From Pelagimonas sp050633425 (lineage in GTDB: Bacteria > Pseudomonadota > Alphaproteobacteria > Rhodobacterales > Rhodobacteraceae), in the NCBI RefSeq assembly GCF_050633425.1, contig NZ_JBOEGM010000008.1:310001-374000 (forward strand): a stretch of DNA of 64,000 nt. The letters are read 5' to 3'. The notes under the pieces were generated by a model. The model was given only the letters and a program-made list of their open reading frames with translations, ran no database searches and was not told the DNA's origin. Each line of letters starts with the position of its first letter. The stretch's first letter is position 1. The translations under genes and the position numbers were made by a program. Shown here piece by piece: positions 1 to 7,643 of this stretch.

Positions 1-399
1 GAGACCTTGACCCAACGGCCAAAGGATCGGGGCAAAGCCAGAGGTGGCTGCGTGCTCGACCCAGCCTGATACGGGAACCAATAAGATTGATCCGTATAAC
101 AGGACATGCACGGTTTCGGCAGCAAATGTTTCGAGCTTGCGATCTGGGTGCAAAGGGGCCGGTTTGGGCTGTGATAACATCCAAGCCACCCGCACCAATG
201 CGACCACAAAGACGGCAATGCCAAGCGTTTTATGCGCTGAGAAAAGCTGAACCTTCCACGCCAAAGCGTCTGGATTATCCATTGGGGCATCATTGGCGAT
301 AATGCCGAGGGGGATCATAATTGCGATGCCAAGCGCGGTCATCCAATGCAGGCCTTTGGCCAGGCTTCCGTAATGTGACTCGGTGTTGTTCAGGGCCAT
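1..399 (-). CDS. Cytochrome b561 family protein (3' end outside window)
   Basis: Reading the minus strand from ATG at 399 gives 133 open codons that run off the window. The N-terminus has a His-Trp pair (His18) at the start of a hydrophobic helix and a second His at about residue 56 in Ser-Ala-His-Lys, as expected for the b-type haem ligands of the bacterial cytochrome b561 family. These are four-helix inner-membrane proteins that pass electrons between quinones and periplasmic acceptors. A perfect AGGAGG lies 6 nt before the start. It is divergent from fabD. The family is clear; the physiological partner is not. Confidence 0.8.
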   Translation of the reverse strand, partial: MALNNTESHYGSLAKGLHWMTALGIAIMIPLGIIANDAPMDNPDALAWKVQLFSAHKTLGIAVFVVALVRVAWMLSQPKPAPLHPDRKLETFAAETVHVLLYGSILLVPVSGWVEHAATSGFAPILWPLGQGL

Positions 400-551
400 G
401 GGGTACCTCCTAATATGTTGCTTTGGACATACCGGTTGCAGACAATCAAGCAATATCAGCCTGTGCACAGTGTTGGTGCGTTGTCGTTGCACGGCGCGGC
501 GCAGGGTTGTAAGGGCAATAAGAGAAAAAGAGCTTACATTTGGAGACAGGC

Positions 552-1493
552 ATGACCCGCGCTTTCATCTTTCCCGGCCAAGGGGCCCAATCGATTGGCA
601 TGGGCCGTGATTTGGCCGAGACTTACCCACAAGCCCGCGCTGTGTTTGATGAGGTCGATGACGCGCTTGGCGAAAAACTGTCGGATATGATCTGGGAGGG
701 TGAAATCGCGGACCTGACCCTCACCGCCAATGCGCAGCCTGCCTTGATGGCGACGTCGATTGCCGCCATGCGGGCGCTTGAGGCGGAAGGCGTGTCGATT
801 GATGCGGCGTCCTATGTGGCGGGGCATTCGCTCGGGGAATACTCGGCTTTGACGGCCGCAGGGGCCTTGACGGTTGGCGATGCGGCCAAATTGTTGCGCG
901 CGCGTGGCAATGCGATGCAAGCGGCTGTGCCTGTGGGCGAAGGGGCAATGGCGGCGGTCCTTGGCCTCGATCTTGAGGCTGTTCGTGCTGTTGCCAAGCA
1001 AGCAGCCCAAGGCGAAGTCTGTGCGGCGGCCAATGACAACGACCCGGCACAGGTTGTGATTTCGGGCTCCAAGGCGGCTGTGGAACGTGCGGTTGTGATC
1101 GCCAAAGAAGCGGGCGCGAAACGTGCGCTGTTGCTGCCAGTCAGCGCGCCGTTTCATTGTTCCTTGATGGAGCCAGCGGCCCAGGCAATGGCACAGGCCC
1201 TTGAAGCAACGCATATCGACACACCCAAGGTGCCCGTTGTGGCCAATGTTGTTGCCGAAGCGATTGATGATCCTGCTGTGATCCGGTCGCTCTTGGTGGA
1301 TCAGATTTGCGGGTCGGTGCGCTGGCGCGAATCCGTTGAGTGGATGGTGGCCCATGAGGTTACGGAATTCTGGGAAGTTGGGGCCGGTAAGGCGCTATCT
1401 GGCATGGTAAAGCGCATCCATCGCGGAGCCGTGTTGCGCAATATTGGGACAGCTGCGGATGCCAAGGCGGCGGCCGATAGTTTGAACGGTTGA
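552..1493 (+). CDS. fabD: Malonyl-CoA:ACP transacylase FabD
   Basis: Transfers the malonyl group from CoA to acyl carrier protein to supply fatty acid elongation in the cytosol. The 313-residue product begins with the family's FPGQGAQ signature, has the nucleophile Ser93 in GHSLGEY and the catalytic His202 in APFHCSLM. An upstream in-frame ATG at 540 exists, but the GGAG at 542-545 lies inside that extension and is correctly spaced for ATG 552, so 552 is chosen. fabG and acpP follow on the same strand, the usual fab cluster order. Length is normal for the family. Confidence 0.96.
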   Translation: MTRAFIFPGQGAQSIGMGRDLAETYPQARAVFDEVDDALGEKLSDMIWEGEIADLTLTANAQPALMATSIAAMRALEAEGVSIDAASYVAGHSLGEYSALTAAGALTVGDAAKLLRARGNAMQAAVPVGEGAMAAVLGLDLEAVRAVAKQAAQGEVCAAANDNDPAQVVISGSKAAVERAVVIAKEAGAKRALLLPVSAPFHCSLMEPAAQAMAQALEATHIDTPKVPVVANVVAEAIDDPAVIRSLLVDQICGSVRWRESVEWMVAHEVTEFWEVGAGKALSGMVKRIHRGAVLRNIGTAADAKAAADSLNG

Positions 1494-1501
1494 GGTAAGC
1501 G

Positions 1502-1549
1502 GCAAAACTTTTGAGAAAAGTTTTGCAAAAGTTTTTAACAAAACTTTTG
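1502..1549. repeat. Tandem double hairpin between fabD and fabG
   Basis: Two perfect inverted repeats sit side by side: arms 1502-1512 and 1516-1526 around GAG, then arms 1526-1535 and 1540-1549 around TAAC. All arms are built from CAAAA/CTTTTG-like segments. No T-run follows in the usual terminator position. The same two-hairpin architecture with different arm sequences recurs at 13236-13279. It lies in the 89-bp gap between fabD and fabG, so it could be a processing, attenuation or dispersed repeat element; function is unknown. Confidence 0.75.
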
Positions 1550-1582
1550 GGCCTCACTAGGGAGGCCGGGAGAGGAAAATAG

Positions 1583-2320
1583 ATGTTTGATCTGACTGGA
1601 AAGTCTGCGCTTATCACTGGCGCATCGGGTGGTATTGGCGGAGAGATTGCCAAAGCACTACATGCTGCCGGGGCGAATGTTGGCTTGTCGGGCACACGGG
1701 TGGAGCCGCTTGAGGCTTTGGCGGCTGAACTGGGCGAACGCGCTTTTGTGCTGCCGTGTAACTTGTCTGATGCGGCTTCTGTCAACGCGCTGCCCAAGCA
1801 GGCGATTGAGGCGATGGGGGCGGTTGATATTTTGGTCAACAATGCCGGCATCACCCGCGACAACCTGTTTATGCGCATGTCCGAAGACGACTGGGCCAGT
1901 GTTGTTGAGGTTAATATGACCGCGACCTTCCGCCTTTGCAAAGGTGTCGTGCGGGGCATGATGAAGGCGCGTTGGGGCCGGATTGTGAATATCTCTTCCG
2001 TCGTTGGCGCAACTGGCAATCCGGGGCAGGGCAACTACGCGGCTGCCAAGGCTGGCGTGATCGGGATGTCCAAATCTTTGGCCTATGAAGTTGCCTCCCG
2101 CGGAATCACTGTGAATGCCGTGGCACCGGGCTTTATTGAAACCGCCATGACAGACAAGCTGAATGACGACCAGAAATCTGGCATCTTGACCCAAGTGCCT
2201 GCGGGCCGCATGGGCTCACCAGAAGAGATCGCGGCGGCGGTTTTGTATTTGGCCAGCCCAGAAGCGTCTTACACGACGGGCGCGACCTTGCATGTCAACG
2301 GTGGCATGGCCATGTTGTAA
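1583..2320 (+). CDS. fabG: 3-oxoacyl-ACP reductase FabG
   Basis: NADPH-dependent reduction of 3-oxoacyl-ACP, the second step of each fatty acid elongation cycle. The 245-residue short-chain dehydrogenase shows the cofactor motif TGASGGIG at 12-19, NNAG at 86-89, and a catalytic Ser139-Tyr152-Lys156 triad (YAAAK). The C-terminus with YTTGATLHVNGGMAM is typical of FabG rather than of sugar or steroid dehydrogenases. A GAGGAAAAT-type ribosome binding site precedes the ATG. It sits between fabD and acpP, which supports the specific assignment. Confidence 0.96.
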   Translation: MFDLTGKSALITGASGGIGGEIAKALHAAGANVGLSGTRVEPLEALAAELGERAFVLPCNLSDAASVNALPKQAIEAMGAVDILVNNAGITRDNLFMRMSEDDWASVVEVNMTATFRLCKGVVRGMMKARWGRIVNISSVVGATGNPGQGNYAAAKAGVIGMSKSLAYEVASRGITVNAVAPGFIETAMTDKLNDDQKSGILTQVPAGRMGSPEEIAAAVLYLASPEASYTTGATLHVNGGMAML

Positions 2321-2490
2321 CCTCTTCGCGCGCATTTGGCCCGTGGTGATGGAAAGCATTTGCCATCAGCGCTGCCTGTGATATAGGCGCGCAGGAATAG
2401 GTTTGGGCGGAGTCCATCCGGCCAGACACGCCCGGCAAGCCCGGGGGAACGAACCGCCCGTCAGGGCAAACCAAACCACCCCGAGGGGGC

Positions 2491-2540
2491 GCATCGCATG
2501 CCACCCCTTTAGGGCGTATCGTATGCCACCCCTTTGGGGC
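2491..2540. repeat. Two adjacent 25-bp direct repeats in the acpP leader
   Basis: Bases 2491-2515 and 2516-2540 are two abutting 25-bp copies with three mismatches (positions 2, 7 and 21 of the unit). Each contains CCACCCCTTT followed by AGGGC or GGGGC, itself weakly self-complementary. The block ends 46 bp before the acpP start codon in the otherwise empty 266-bp fabG-acpP gap. No protein is convincingly encoded here. Confidence 0.8.
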
Positions 2541-2586
2541 GAGGGCGAAACGGGCCGACAGGGCCTGATAGAAGTGAGGAAAGAAC

Positions 2587-2820
2587 ATGAGCGACATCTC
2601 AGATCGCGTGAAGAAGATTGTTGTTGAGCACCTGAGCGTGGAAGAAGACAAGGTTGTTGAAGCCGCGTCTTTTATTGACGATCTGGGCGCGGACAGCCTC
2701 GACACTGTTGAGCTGGTTATGGCCTTTGAAGAAGAGTTCGGCATCGAAATCCCGGACGACGCAGCCGAAACCATCCAGACCTTTGGCGATGCGGTTAAGT
2801 TCATCACAGAAGCGTCTTAA
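2587..2820 (+). CDS. acpP: Acyl carrier protein AcpP
   Basis: Carries growing acyl chains on a phosphopantetheine arm for fatty acid and lipid A synthesis. The 77-residue acidic protein has the modification site Ser37 in the context GADSLDTVELVM, the universal ACP signature. A GAGGAAAG ribosome binding site lies just upstream. The gene has a long leader separated from fabG, with tandem repeats, and a clear intrinsic terminator after its stop codon, so it may be transcribed separately at high level. Confidence 0.97.
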   Translation: MSDISDRVKKIVVEHLSVEEDKVVEAASFIDDLGADSLDTVELVMAFEEEFGIEIPDDAAETIQTFGDAVKFITEAS

Positions 2821-2846
2821 GCTTCTCTGAGAATTGATCTAAAGGC

Positions 2847-2871
2847 GGCGTCCATTTGGGCGCCGTTTTTT
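2847..2871 (+). terminator. Intrinsic terminator after acpP
   Basis: GC-rich stem 2847-2854 pairing with 2857-2864 (one G-T pair), followed by G and six T residues at 2866-2871, 26 bp after the acpP stop codon. Confidence 0.85.
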
Positions 2872-3030
2872 ATTGGATTGGATGGTTGGCCGCTTGAGCC
2901 CCTGTTGTCACAGGGGCACGTCGCCCCACCCACCATCCCGCAGCGTTGTAATGATCACGGCGGGAGTCCACCTGGCCTGTTGAAGCCTGAGCGTGCCCCT
3001 CTAAGAGCGACATGTTCCTTGGAGGAAACA

Positions 3031-3060
3031 AAAACGCCGGACCAAATGGCCCGGCGTTTT
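3031..3060 (-). terminator. Intrinsic terminator, downstream of fbpA
   Basis: Inverted repeat with arms AACGCCGG and CCGGCGTT plus an inner CCA/TGG pairing. Read on the minus strand it is followed by TTTTTGTTT, so it best serves the fbpA gene that ends at 3200. The rest of 2872-3199 holds another small hairpin (2899-2916) and no gene I can support. Confidence 0.75.
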
Positions 3061-3199
3061 GTGTCTGATAAGGCTAGGCCGCGCAACCATGTGATTGCGC
3101 AAATGCCAAAGATCAGCCCGAGAACAGCCTGAGATCAGCCCAGAAAGTTTGCTGATTTTCCGTTGGACAGATCAGCAAGCCGGGCTTGAATCGGTGGAA

Positions 3200-4204
3200 T
3201 TAGCCGTCGAAATCAACGGTTTCAACAAGCTTGAGCGCATCCGCGCGATGACCGGCCAGGGTCATCAGGTTGACGTCATCCGCATCGAAGCTTCCCCAGC
3301 TTTTGACCAGATCGATGGCTTGTGTGCCCGGTGCGATTGGGTATTCAAAGTTGGCTTCGGCGTAGATTTCCTGTGCCTTAGGGGAAGCCAAGAATTCCAT
3401 CATTTTCAGAGCGTTGTCTTTGTTGGGCGCGGATTTTGTCATCGCCACACCCGACACGTTCACATGCGTGCCCGCACCTTCAAAGGTCGGGAAAACCACG
3501 TTCACGCTATCGGCCCAGACTTTCTGTTCTTCGTCTGAGAGCATTTTGCCCATGTAATAGGTGTTGCCCAATGAAATGTCGCATTCCCCGGACCAGATCG
3601 CCTTGACCTGTGCGCGGTCATTGCCCTGTGGTTTGCGCGCGAGGTTGGCTTTGACACCTTCGAGCCACGTCTGAGTGTAGTCAGAGCCGTGATGCTCGAT
3701 CATCGCGGAGACAAGCGCGATTGTGTAGGCATGTGTCCCGGAACGGGTGCAGATACGGCCCTTCCATTTAGGGTCGGCCAGATCTTCGTAGGTGGTGATG
3801 TCACCTTCGGCAACGCGATCTTTAGAGGCGTAGACGATGCGGGCGCGGGTGGTGAGGCCCCACCAGTGACCTTCGGGATCGCGATAGGACTCAGGAACGT
3901 TTTCGCTCAGTGTTTCGGATTGCACAGGCTGGGTCAGGCCTGCGTTCACAGCCGCCGCCAAACGCGAAATATCTGTGGTCAGGATCATATCAGCAGGAGA
4001 GCGTGTGCCCTCGGCCTGCAACCGTTCGATCATGCCCTTTTTCAGATAGGCAACGTTCACTTTGATACCGGTTTCGGCGGTGAACGCATCTGTCAGCGGT
4101 GCGATAAGCTCAGGCTGACGATAAGAATAGACGTTGATTTCTTCAGCAAATGCCGGGGCCGCGATGGCAAGGGCAGTCAAGGCAGTGGTGAGGCGCAAGA
4201 ACAT
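3200..4204 (-). CDS. Iron(III) ABC transporter periplasmic binding protein, FbpA/FutA type
   Basis: Periplasmic receptor for an ABC importer, probably of ferric iron. The 334-residue precursor has a Sec signal peptide cleaved after Ala20 (PAFA-EE). The mature start NVYSYRQ, the segment GLTTRARIVYASKD, and a paired tyrosine at about 216-217 (GNTYYMGK) match the di-tyrosine iron site of FbpA-class proteins. No permease or ATPase gene adjoins it, so it is an isolated receptor or partners with genes elsewhere. A perfect palindrome resembling a Fur box lies 66 bp upstream over the presumed promoter, which supports an iron role. Confidence 0.88.
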   Translation of the reverse strand: MFLRLTTALTALAIAAPAFAEEINVYSYRQPELIAPLTDAFTAETGIKVNVAYLKKGMIERLQAEGTRSPADMILTTDISRLAAAVNAGLTQPVQSETLSENVPESYRDPEGHWWGLTTRARIVYASKDRVAEGDITTYEDLADPKWKGRICTRSGTHAYTIALVSAMIEHHGSDYTQTWLEGVKANLARKPQGNDRAQVKAIWSGECDISLGNTYYMGKMLSDEEQKVWADSVNVVFPTFEGAGTHVNVSGVAMTKSAPNKDNALKMMEFLASPKAQEIYAEANFEYPIAPGTQAIDLVKSWGSFDADDVNLMTLAGHRADALKLVETVDFDG

Positions 4205-4246
4205 TGTGTTCTCCTAAAACTGGTGTGTTCGTTGGCTGCGTCTTAA

Positions 4247-4269
4247 CCTGACTAAAATGCTCTGGTCAA
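4247..4269 (-). promoter_or_regulatory. Possible sigma-70 type promoter of fbpA
   Basis: On the minus strand TTGACC (4264-4269) is followed after 17 nt by TTAAGA, read toward fbpA. The -35 box touches the palindrome at 4270-4292. The -10 match is poor (the hexamer continues to about 4241), so this is a suggestion only. Confidence 0.4.
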
Positions 4270-4292
4270 TACCTGATAATGATTATCAGGTA
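4270..4292. promoter_or_regulatory. Fur-box-like palindrome upstream of fbpA
   Basis: A perfect 23-bp palindrome: arms of 11 bp (4270-4280 and 4282-4292) around a central G, with core TGATAATGATTATCA. It is close to the classical Fur consensus GATAATGATAATCATTATC. It overlaps the 3' end of mazG and abuts the candidate fbpA promoter, the expected place for an iron-responsive repressor. In Rhodobacterales the binding protein could be Fur/Mur or another metalloregulator. Confidence 0.75.
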
Positions 4293-5113
4293 CTTTTCTC
4301 GGCGATTTTGGCCGCGTCCCAAAGGGCGTCCATTTCCTCTAAGGTGCTGTCTTTTGGTGATTTTCCGTGCGCGTCTAACGCCGCTTCTATGTATTCGAAA
4401 CGACGGGTGAACTTGGCATTCGCAGCGCGAAGAGCGGCCTCGGGGTCTATTTTCCAGTGACGAGCGAGGTTTGCCATGACAAACATCAAGTCGCCAAACT
4501 CTTCGAACTTATCCTCAGGTGTCTCTGCCTGTTCAACTTCGCGGGTCTCTTCGATCAGCTTGTCAAACACCTCATCTGTGCTAGGCCAATCAAACCCGAC
4601 CCGCGCGGCACGGTTTTGCAATTTAACCGCGCGCATCAACGCCGGGAGCCCCATGGCGACACCGTCCAAAACACCCGTTTGCTTTTTGGCAGCGCGTTCT
4701 GATGCTTTGATCTTTTCCCAATCTACCGTCTGTTGATCCGCTGATTTGTCACCGCGTTCATCACCAAACACATGCGGGTGCCGCGCCAGCATTTTATCTG
4801 ACATCGTGTCTGCGACGTCGTCAAAACCGAAATACCCGGCTTCTTGGGCCATTTGTGCATGAAAAACGGACTGAAAGAGCAGATCGCCCAGTTCACCCTT
4901 CAATTCATCCCAGGCTTCGCGCTCAATCGCGTCGGCAACTTCATAAGCTTCTTCGATCGTATACGGCGCAATGGATGCAAAATCTTGTTCCAGATCCCAA
5001 GGGCAGCCGCCATCGGGATCCCGCAGTCGGCGCATAATTTCAATGAGGCGCGGCATGCCGCCATTGGGGGTGTTCACGAGCTTATCCGAGGCCGCTTTCG
5101 TCAGGTCGGTCAT
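4286..5113 (-). CDS. mazG: Nucleoside triphosphate pyrophosphohydrolase MazG
   Basis: Hydrolyses NTPs to NMP and pyrophosphate, a house-cleaning and stress role. The 275-residue product has two MazG repeats: an N-terminal one with GCPWDLEQDFASIAPYTIEE, EEAYEV and GELGDLLFQ, and a C-terminal one with EETREVEQ and EEFGDLMFVMAN, the paired acidic metal-binding motifs of full-length MazG. The reading frame is open upstream to 5188, but ATG 5113 gives the family start and a GGAA-type ribosome binding site. It is divergent from the M20 genes and convergent with none. Confidence 0.93.
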   Translation of the reverse strand: MTDLTKAASDKLVNTPNGGMPRLIEIMRRLRDPDGGCPWDLEQDFASIAPYTIEEAYEVADAIEREAWDELKGELGDLLFQSVFHAQMAQEAGYFGFDDVADTMSDKMLARHPHVFGDERGDKSADQQTVDWEKIKASERAAKKQTGVLDGVAMGLPALMRAVKLQNRAARVGFDWPSTDEVFDKLIEETREVEQAETPEDKFEEFGDLMFVMANLARHWKIDPEAALRAANAKFTRRFEYIEAALDAHGKSPKDSTLEEMDALWDAAKIAEKST

Positions 5114-5186
5114 TGCATGTTCCAAGGTTTTTGCTTCAATTTGCGTTACCAAGAGGGATGCGGCATCGAGACAAAGGAGTCCAGCC

Positions 5187-6344
5187 ATGGCGGTCGTGAA
5201 CCGTATTGCAGGTTTTGCTCAGGAAATGGCCGGATGGCGCCAGCACATCCACCAAAACCCCGAATTGGGGTTGGATTGCCATCAAACCGCAGCGTTTGTT
5301 GCGGATCGCTTGCGTGAATTTGGTGTGGACGACATCCACCAAGGCATCGCAACCAGCGGTGTGGTCGCGGTGATTAATGGCAAGGGCACCGGGCCGGTGA
5401 CAGGGCTGCGGGCGGACATGGATGCGCTGCCGATGGAGGAGGAAACCGGCAAATCTTATGCCAGTAAGGTGCCGGGCCGCATGCATGCCTGTGGGCATGA
5501 CGGTCACACGGCGATGTTGTTGGGGGCGGCAAAATACTTGGCCGAGACGCGGAACTTCACCGGTCGCGTTGTGCTCCTGTTCCAGCCCGCCGAAGAAATC
5601 ATCGGCGGGGGACGCATCATGGTGCAGGATGAAAACGTTATGGAGCGGTTTGGCATCCAAGAGGTTTATGCGCTGCACACTGATCCGTTTGGTGAATTTG
5701 GCGAGTTTCGCACCAATAGTGGGCCGATCATGGCGGCGGTGGATGATTTTACCATCAAAGTGCGTGGCACAGGCGGGCATGCGGCCTATCCGCAAAAATG
5801 CCGAGATCCGTTTCCTTGCGGATTGGCCATCGCGCAGGCCTTGCAAACGATTGTGTCCCGCAATGTCAGTCCGCTTGAGGCGCTGGTGGTGTCGATGACA
5901 CAGTTTCATGGCGGATCGGCGATGAATGTGATTCCGGGTGAGATCATGATGGCCGGCACGGTGCGCAGTCTGACACCTGAGCTGCGTGCTAGTGCCGAAG
6001 AACGTATTCGCGCGATTGTTTCGGGGCAGGGCACGGCGTTTGGGATGGAGGTTGAGCTTGAGTATGACAAAAGCTATCCGCCCTCGATCAATCACGCGGC
6101 CCAGGCGATGTTTGCGGCTGATGTCGCGCGCGGGGTTTCGGGGCAGGTGATTGATGATCTGCCCCCTGAAATGGGGGCGGAAGATTTCTCCTATATGTTG
6201 GAGGAAAGGCCGGGGGCTTTTCTGTTTTTGGGGCAGGGAATTGGCCCCTCTGTTCACCACCCCGAATTTGACTTTAATGATGAAGCCGCGCCGATTGGGG
6301 CCTCGTTTTTTGCGCGGCTGATTGAAACGCGACATCGTGCTTGA
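5187..6344 (+). CDS. M20 family amidohydrolase (hippurate hydrolase-like), copy 1
   Basis: Zinc-dependent amidohydrolase that removes acyl groups from amino acids or related amides. Visible motifs in order: HQNPELGLDCHQT, GLRADMDALPMEE, HACGHDGHTAML (metal ligands), FQPAEE, a dimerisation domain with GTGGHAAYPQ, and the C-terminal GAEDFSYMLEERPG. Length 385 residues is normal. An AAAGGAG precedes ATG 5187, so the longer open frame upstream, which runs through mazG, is not used. A close paralogue follows after 46 bp. Substrate cannot be told from sequence; the adjacent ureohydrolase hints at amino-acid or amine catabolism. Confidence 0.9.
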   Translation: MAVVNRIAGFAQEMAGWRQHIHQNPELGLDCHQTAAFVADRLREFGVDDIHQGIATSGVVAVINGKGTGPVTGLRADMDALPMEEETGKSYASKVPGRMHACGHDGHTAMLLGAAKYLAETRNFTGRVVLLFQPAEEIIGGGRIMVQDENVMERFGIQEVYALHTDPFGEFGEFRTNSGPIMAAVDDFTIKVRGTGGHAAYPQKCRDPFPCGLAIAQALQTIVSRNVSPLEALVVSMTQFHGGSAMNVIPGEIMMAGTVRSLTPELRASAEERIRAIVSGQGTAFGMEVELEYDKSYPPSINHAAQAMFAADVARGVSGQVIDDLPPEMGAEDFSYMLEERPGAFLFLGQGIGPSVHHPEFDFNDEAAPIGASFFARLIETRHRA

Positions 6345-6390
6345 GGTTTGACAAAATTTGCGAAATGGTCACGTTCAAAGGAGATATTCC

Positions 6391-7551
6391 ATGCCAATCG
6401 TGAATTCCATCGCCGCCATGCAAGAGGATCTGACCGCCTGGCGCCGCCATCTTCATCAAAATCCCGAACTGGGATTAGATTGCTTTAAGACCGCCGCCTT
6501 TGTCGTTGATAAGCTGAAAGAGTTTGGCATCACCGAGATACACGAAGGCATTGCGCGTAGCGGTGTTGTGGCGATCATTGAGGGGCGTAATCCTGGGAAA
6601 ACCATTGGGTTGCGGGCCGATATGGATGCGTTGCCGATGGATGACATGTCTGGCACGGATCACGCATCAAAAATTGCGGGGCGGGCGCATACCTGTGGTC
6701 ATGATGGTCATACCACGATGCTCTTGGGGGCCGCCAAATATCTGGCCGACACCCGCAACTTTTCGGGTCGGGTTGCGCTGATTTTCCAACCGGATGAAGA
6801 GGGTGGCGGTGGCGGCCGGATCATGGTCGAAGAGGGGATGATGGAGCGTTTCGAGATCGAAGAGATCTACGGCATCCACAATTCTCCCGAAGATCCTGAG
6901 GGGCATTTACTCACTGCGCCGGGGCCGTTGATGGCGGCTGTCGACAGCTTTCAGATCAACATCAAAGGCAAGGGCGGGCATGGCGCGATGCCCTATTCCA
7001 CCCGTGATCCGATTATGGCTGCGGTGGCTACGGTGCAATCTCTGCAGTCGATTGTTTCGCGCAATATTGATGCTCTGGATCGTTTGGTGGTCAGTGTTAC
7101 CCAGATCCATTCCGGCACCAGCCACAATATCATCCCCGACACTGCCTTTATCGAAGGAACGGTTCGGAGTTTTGACAAAGGCGTTCAGGCGTTGGTGATG
7201 GAACGTATGGCCGAGATTGTCGACCATCAAGCCAAGGTCTTTGGTATGACTGCTGACCTGACATATGAGCAGGGCTATCCGGCCACGATAAATCATGATG
7301 CGCAGGCGGCGTTTGCGGCGGATGTGGCGCGGGAGGTTGTTGGCACCGATAAGGTGGATGGCAACGTCAAACCGATCATGGCGGCGGAGGATTTCTCTTA
7401 CATGCTTGAGGCACGTCCGGGGGCGTATTTGTTCTTGGGGCAGGGCGGCGGGCCGGTGTGTCACCACCCTGAGTTTGACTTCAACGACAATATTGCACCG
7501 GTTGGTGCCAGCTTTTTTGCACGATTGGTCGAGAAAGCCTTGCCCTTGTAA
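6391..7551 (+). CDS. M20 family amidohydrolase (hippurate hydrolase-like), copy 2
   Basis: Tandem paralogue of the preceding gene, 386 residues, with the same motif series: HQNPELGLDCFKT, GLRADMDALPMDD, HTCGHDGHTTML, FQPDEE, GKGGHGAMPYS and AAEDFSYMLEARPG. A strong AAAGGAGAT lies just before the ATG. Compared with copy 1 it keeps the usual Gly-Ile-His-Asn in the catalytic loop, where copy 1 has Ala-Leu-His-Thr, so the two may differ in substrate. The pair arose by duplication and probably forms one transcript with the ureohydrolase. Confidence 0.9.
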   Translation: MPIVNSIAAMQEDLTAWRRHLHQNPELGLDCFKTAAFVVDKLKEFGITEIHEGIARSGVVAIIEGRNPGKTIGLRADMDALPMDDMSGTDHASKIAGRAHTCGHDGHTTMLLGAAKYLADTRNFSGRVALIFQPDEEGGGGGRIMVEEGMMERFEIEEIYGIHNSPEDPEGHLLTAPGPLMAAVDSFQINIKGKGGHGAMPYSTRDPIMAAVATVQSLQSIVSRNIDALDRLVVSVTQIHSGTSHNIIPDTAFIEGTVRSFDKGVQALVMERMAEIVDHQAKVFGMTADLTYEQGYPATINHDAQAAFAADVAREVVGTDKVDGNVKPIMAAEDFSYMLEARPGAYLFLGQGGGPVCHHPEFDFNDNIAPVGASFFARLVEKALPL

Positions 7552-7588
7552 GCAGACTTGCGGCAGAATTTGATCAAATGTGGTGGCC

Positions 7589-7637
7589 GGCCCTTTGCAA
7601 TGTCGCCCACCCGCCCACCCCGACACCGCAAAGGGCC
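7589..7637 (+). promoter_or_regulatory. Leader hairpin overlapping the ribosome binding site of the ureohydrolase gene
   Basis: Ten-base arms GGCCCTTTGC (7589-7598) and GCAAAGGGCC (7628-7637) are perfectly complementary across a C-rich 29-nt loop. The 3' arm contains AAAGGG, the only Shine-Dalgarno-like sequence before ATG 7644. Folding would hide it, which suggests translational control. Confidence 0.5.
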
Positions 7638-7643
7638 TGATCA

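Noticed and set aside
534..1355. 273-codon open frame opposite fabD
   Set aside because: It mirrors a fully recognisable fabD, is rich in Arg/His/Gly as expected for the antisense of GC-rich genes, and has no ribosome binding site.
2403..2627. 74-codon frame across the acpP leader
   Set aside because: It runs through the tandem repeats and into acpP in another frame, with a low-complexity Arg/Pro/His sequence.
5136..6335. 399-codon open frame opposite the first M20 gene
   Set aside because: Antisense of a clear coding gene; Arg/His-rich with no domain.
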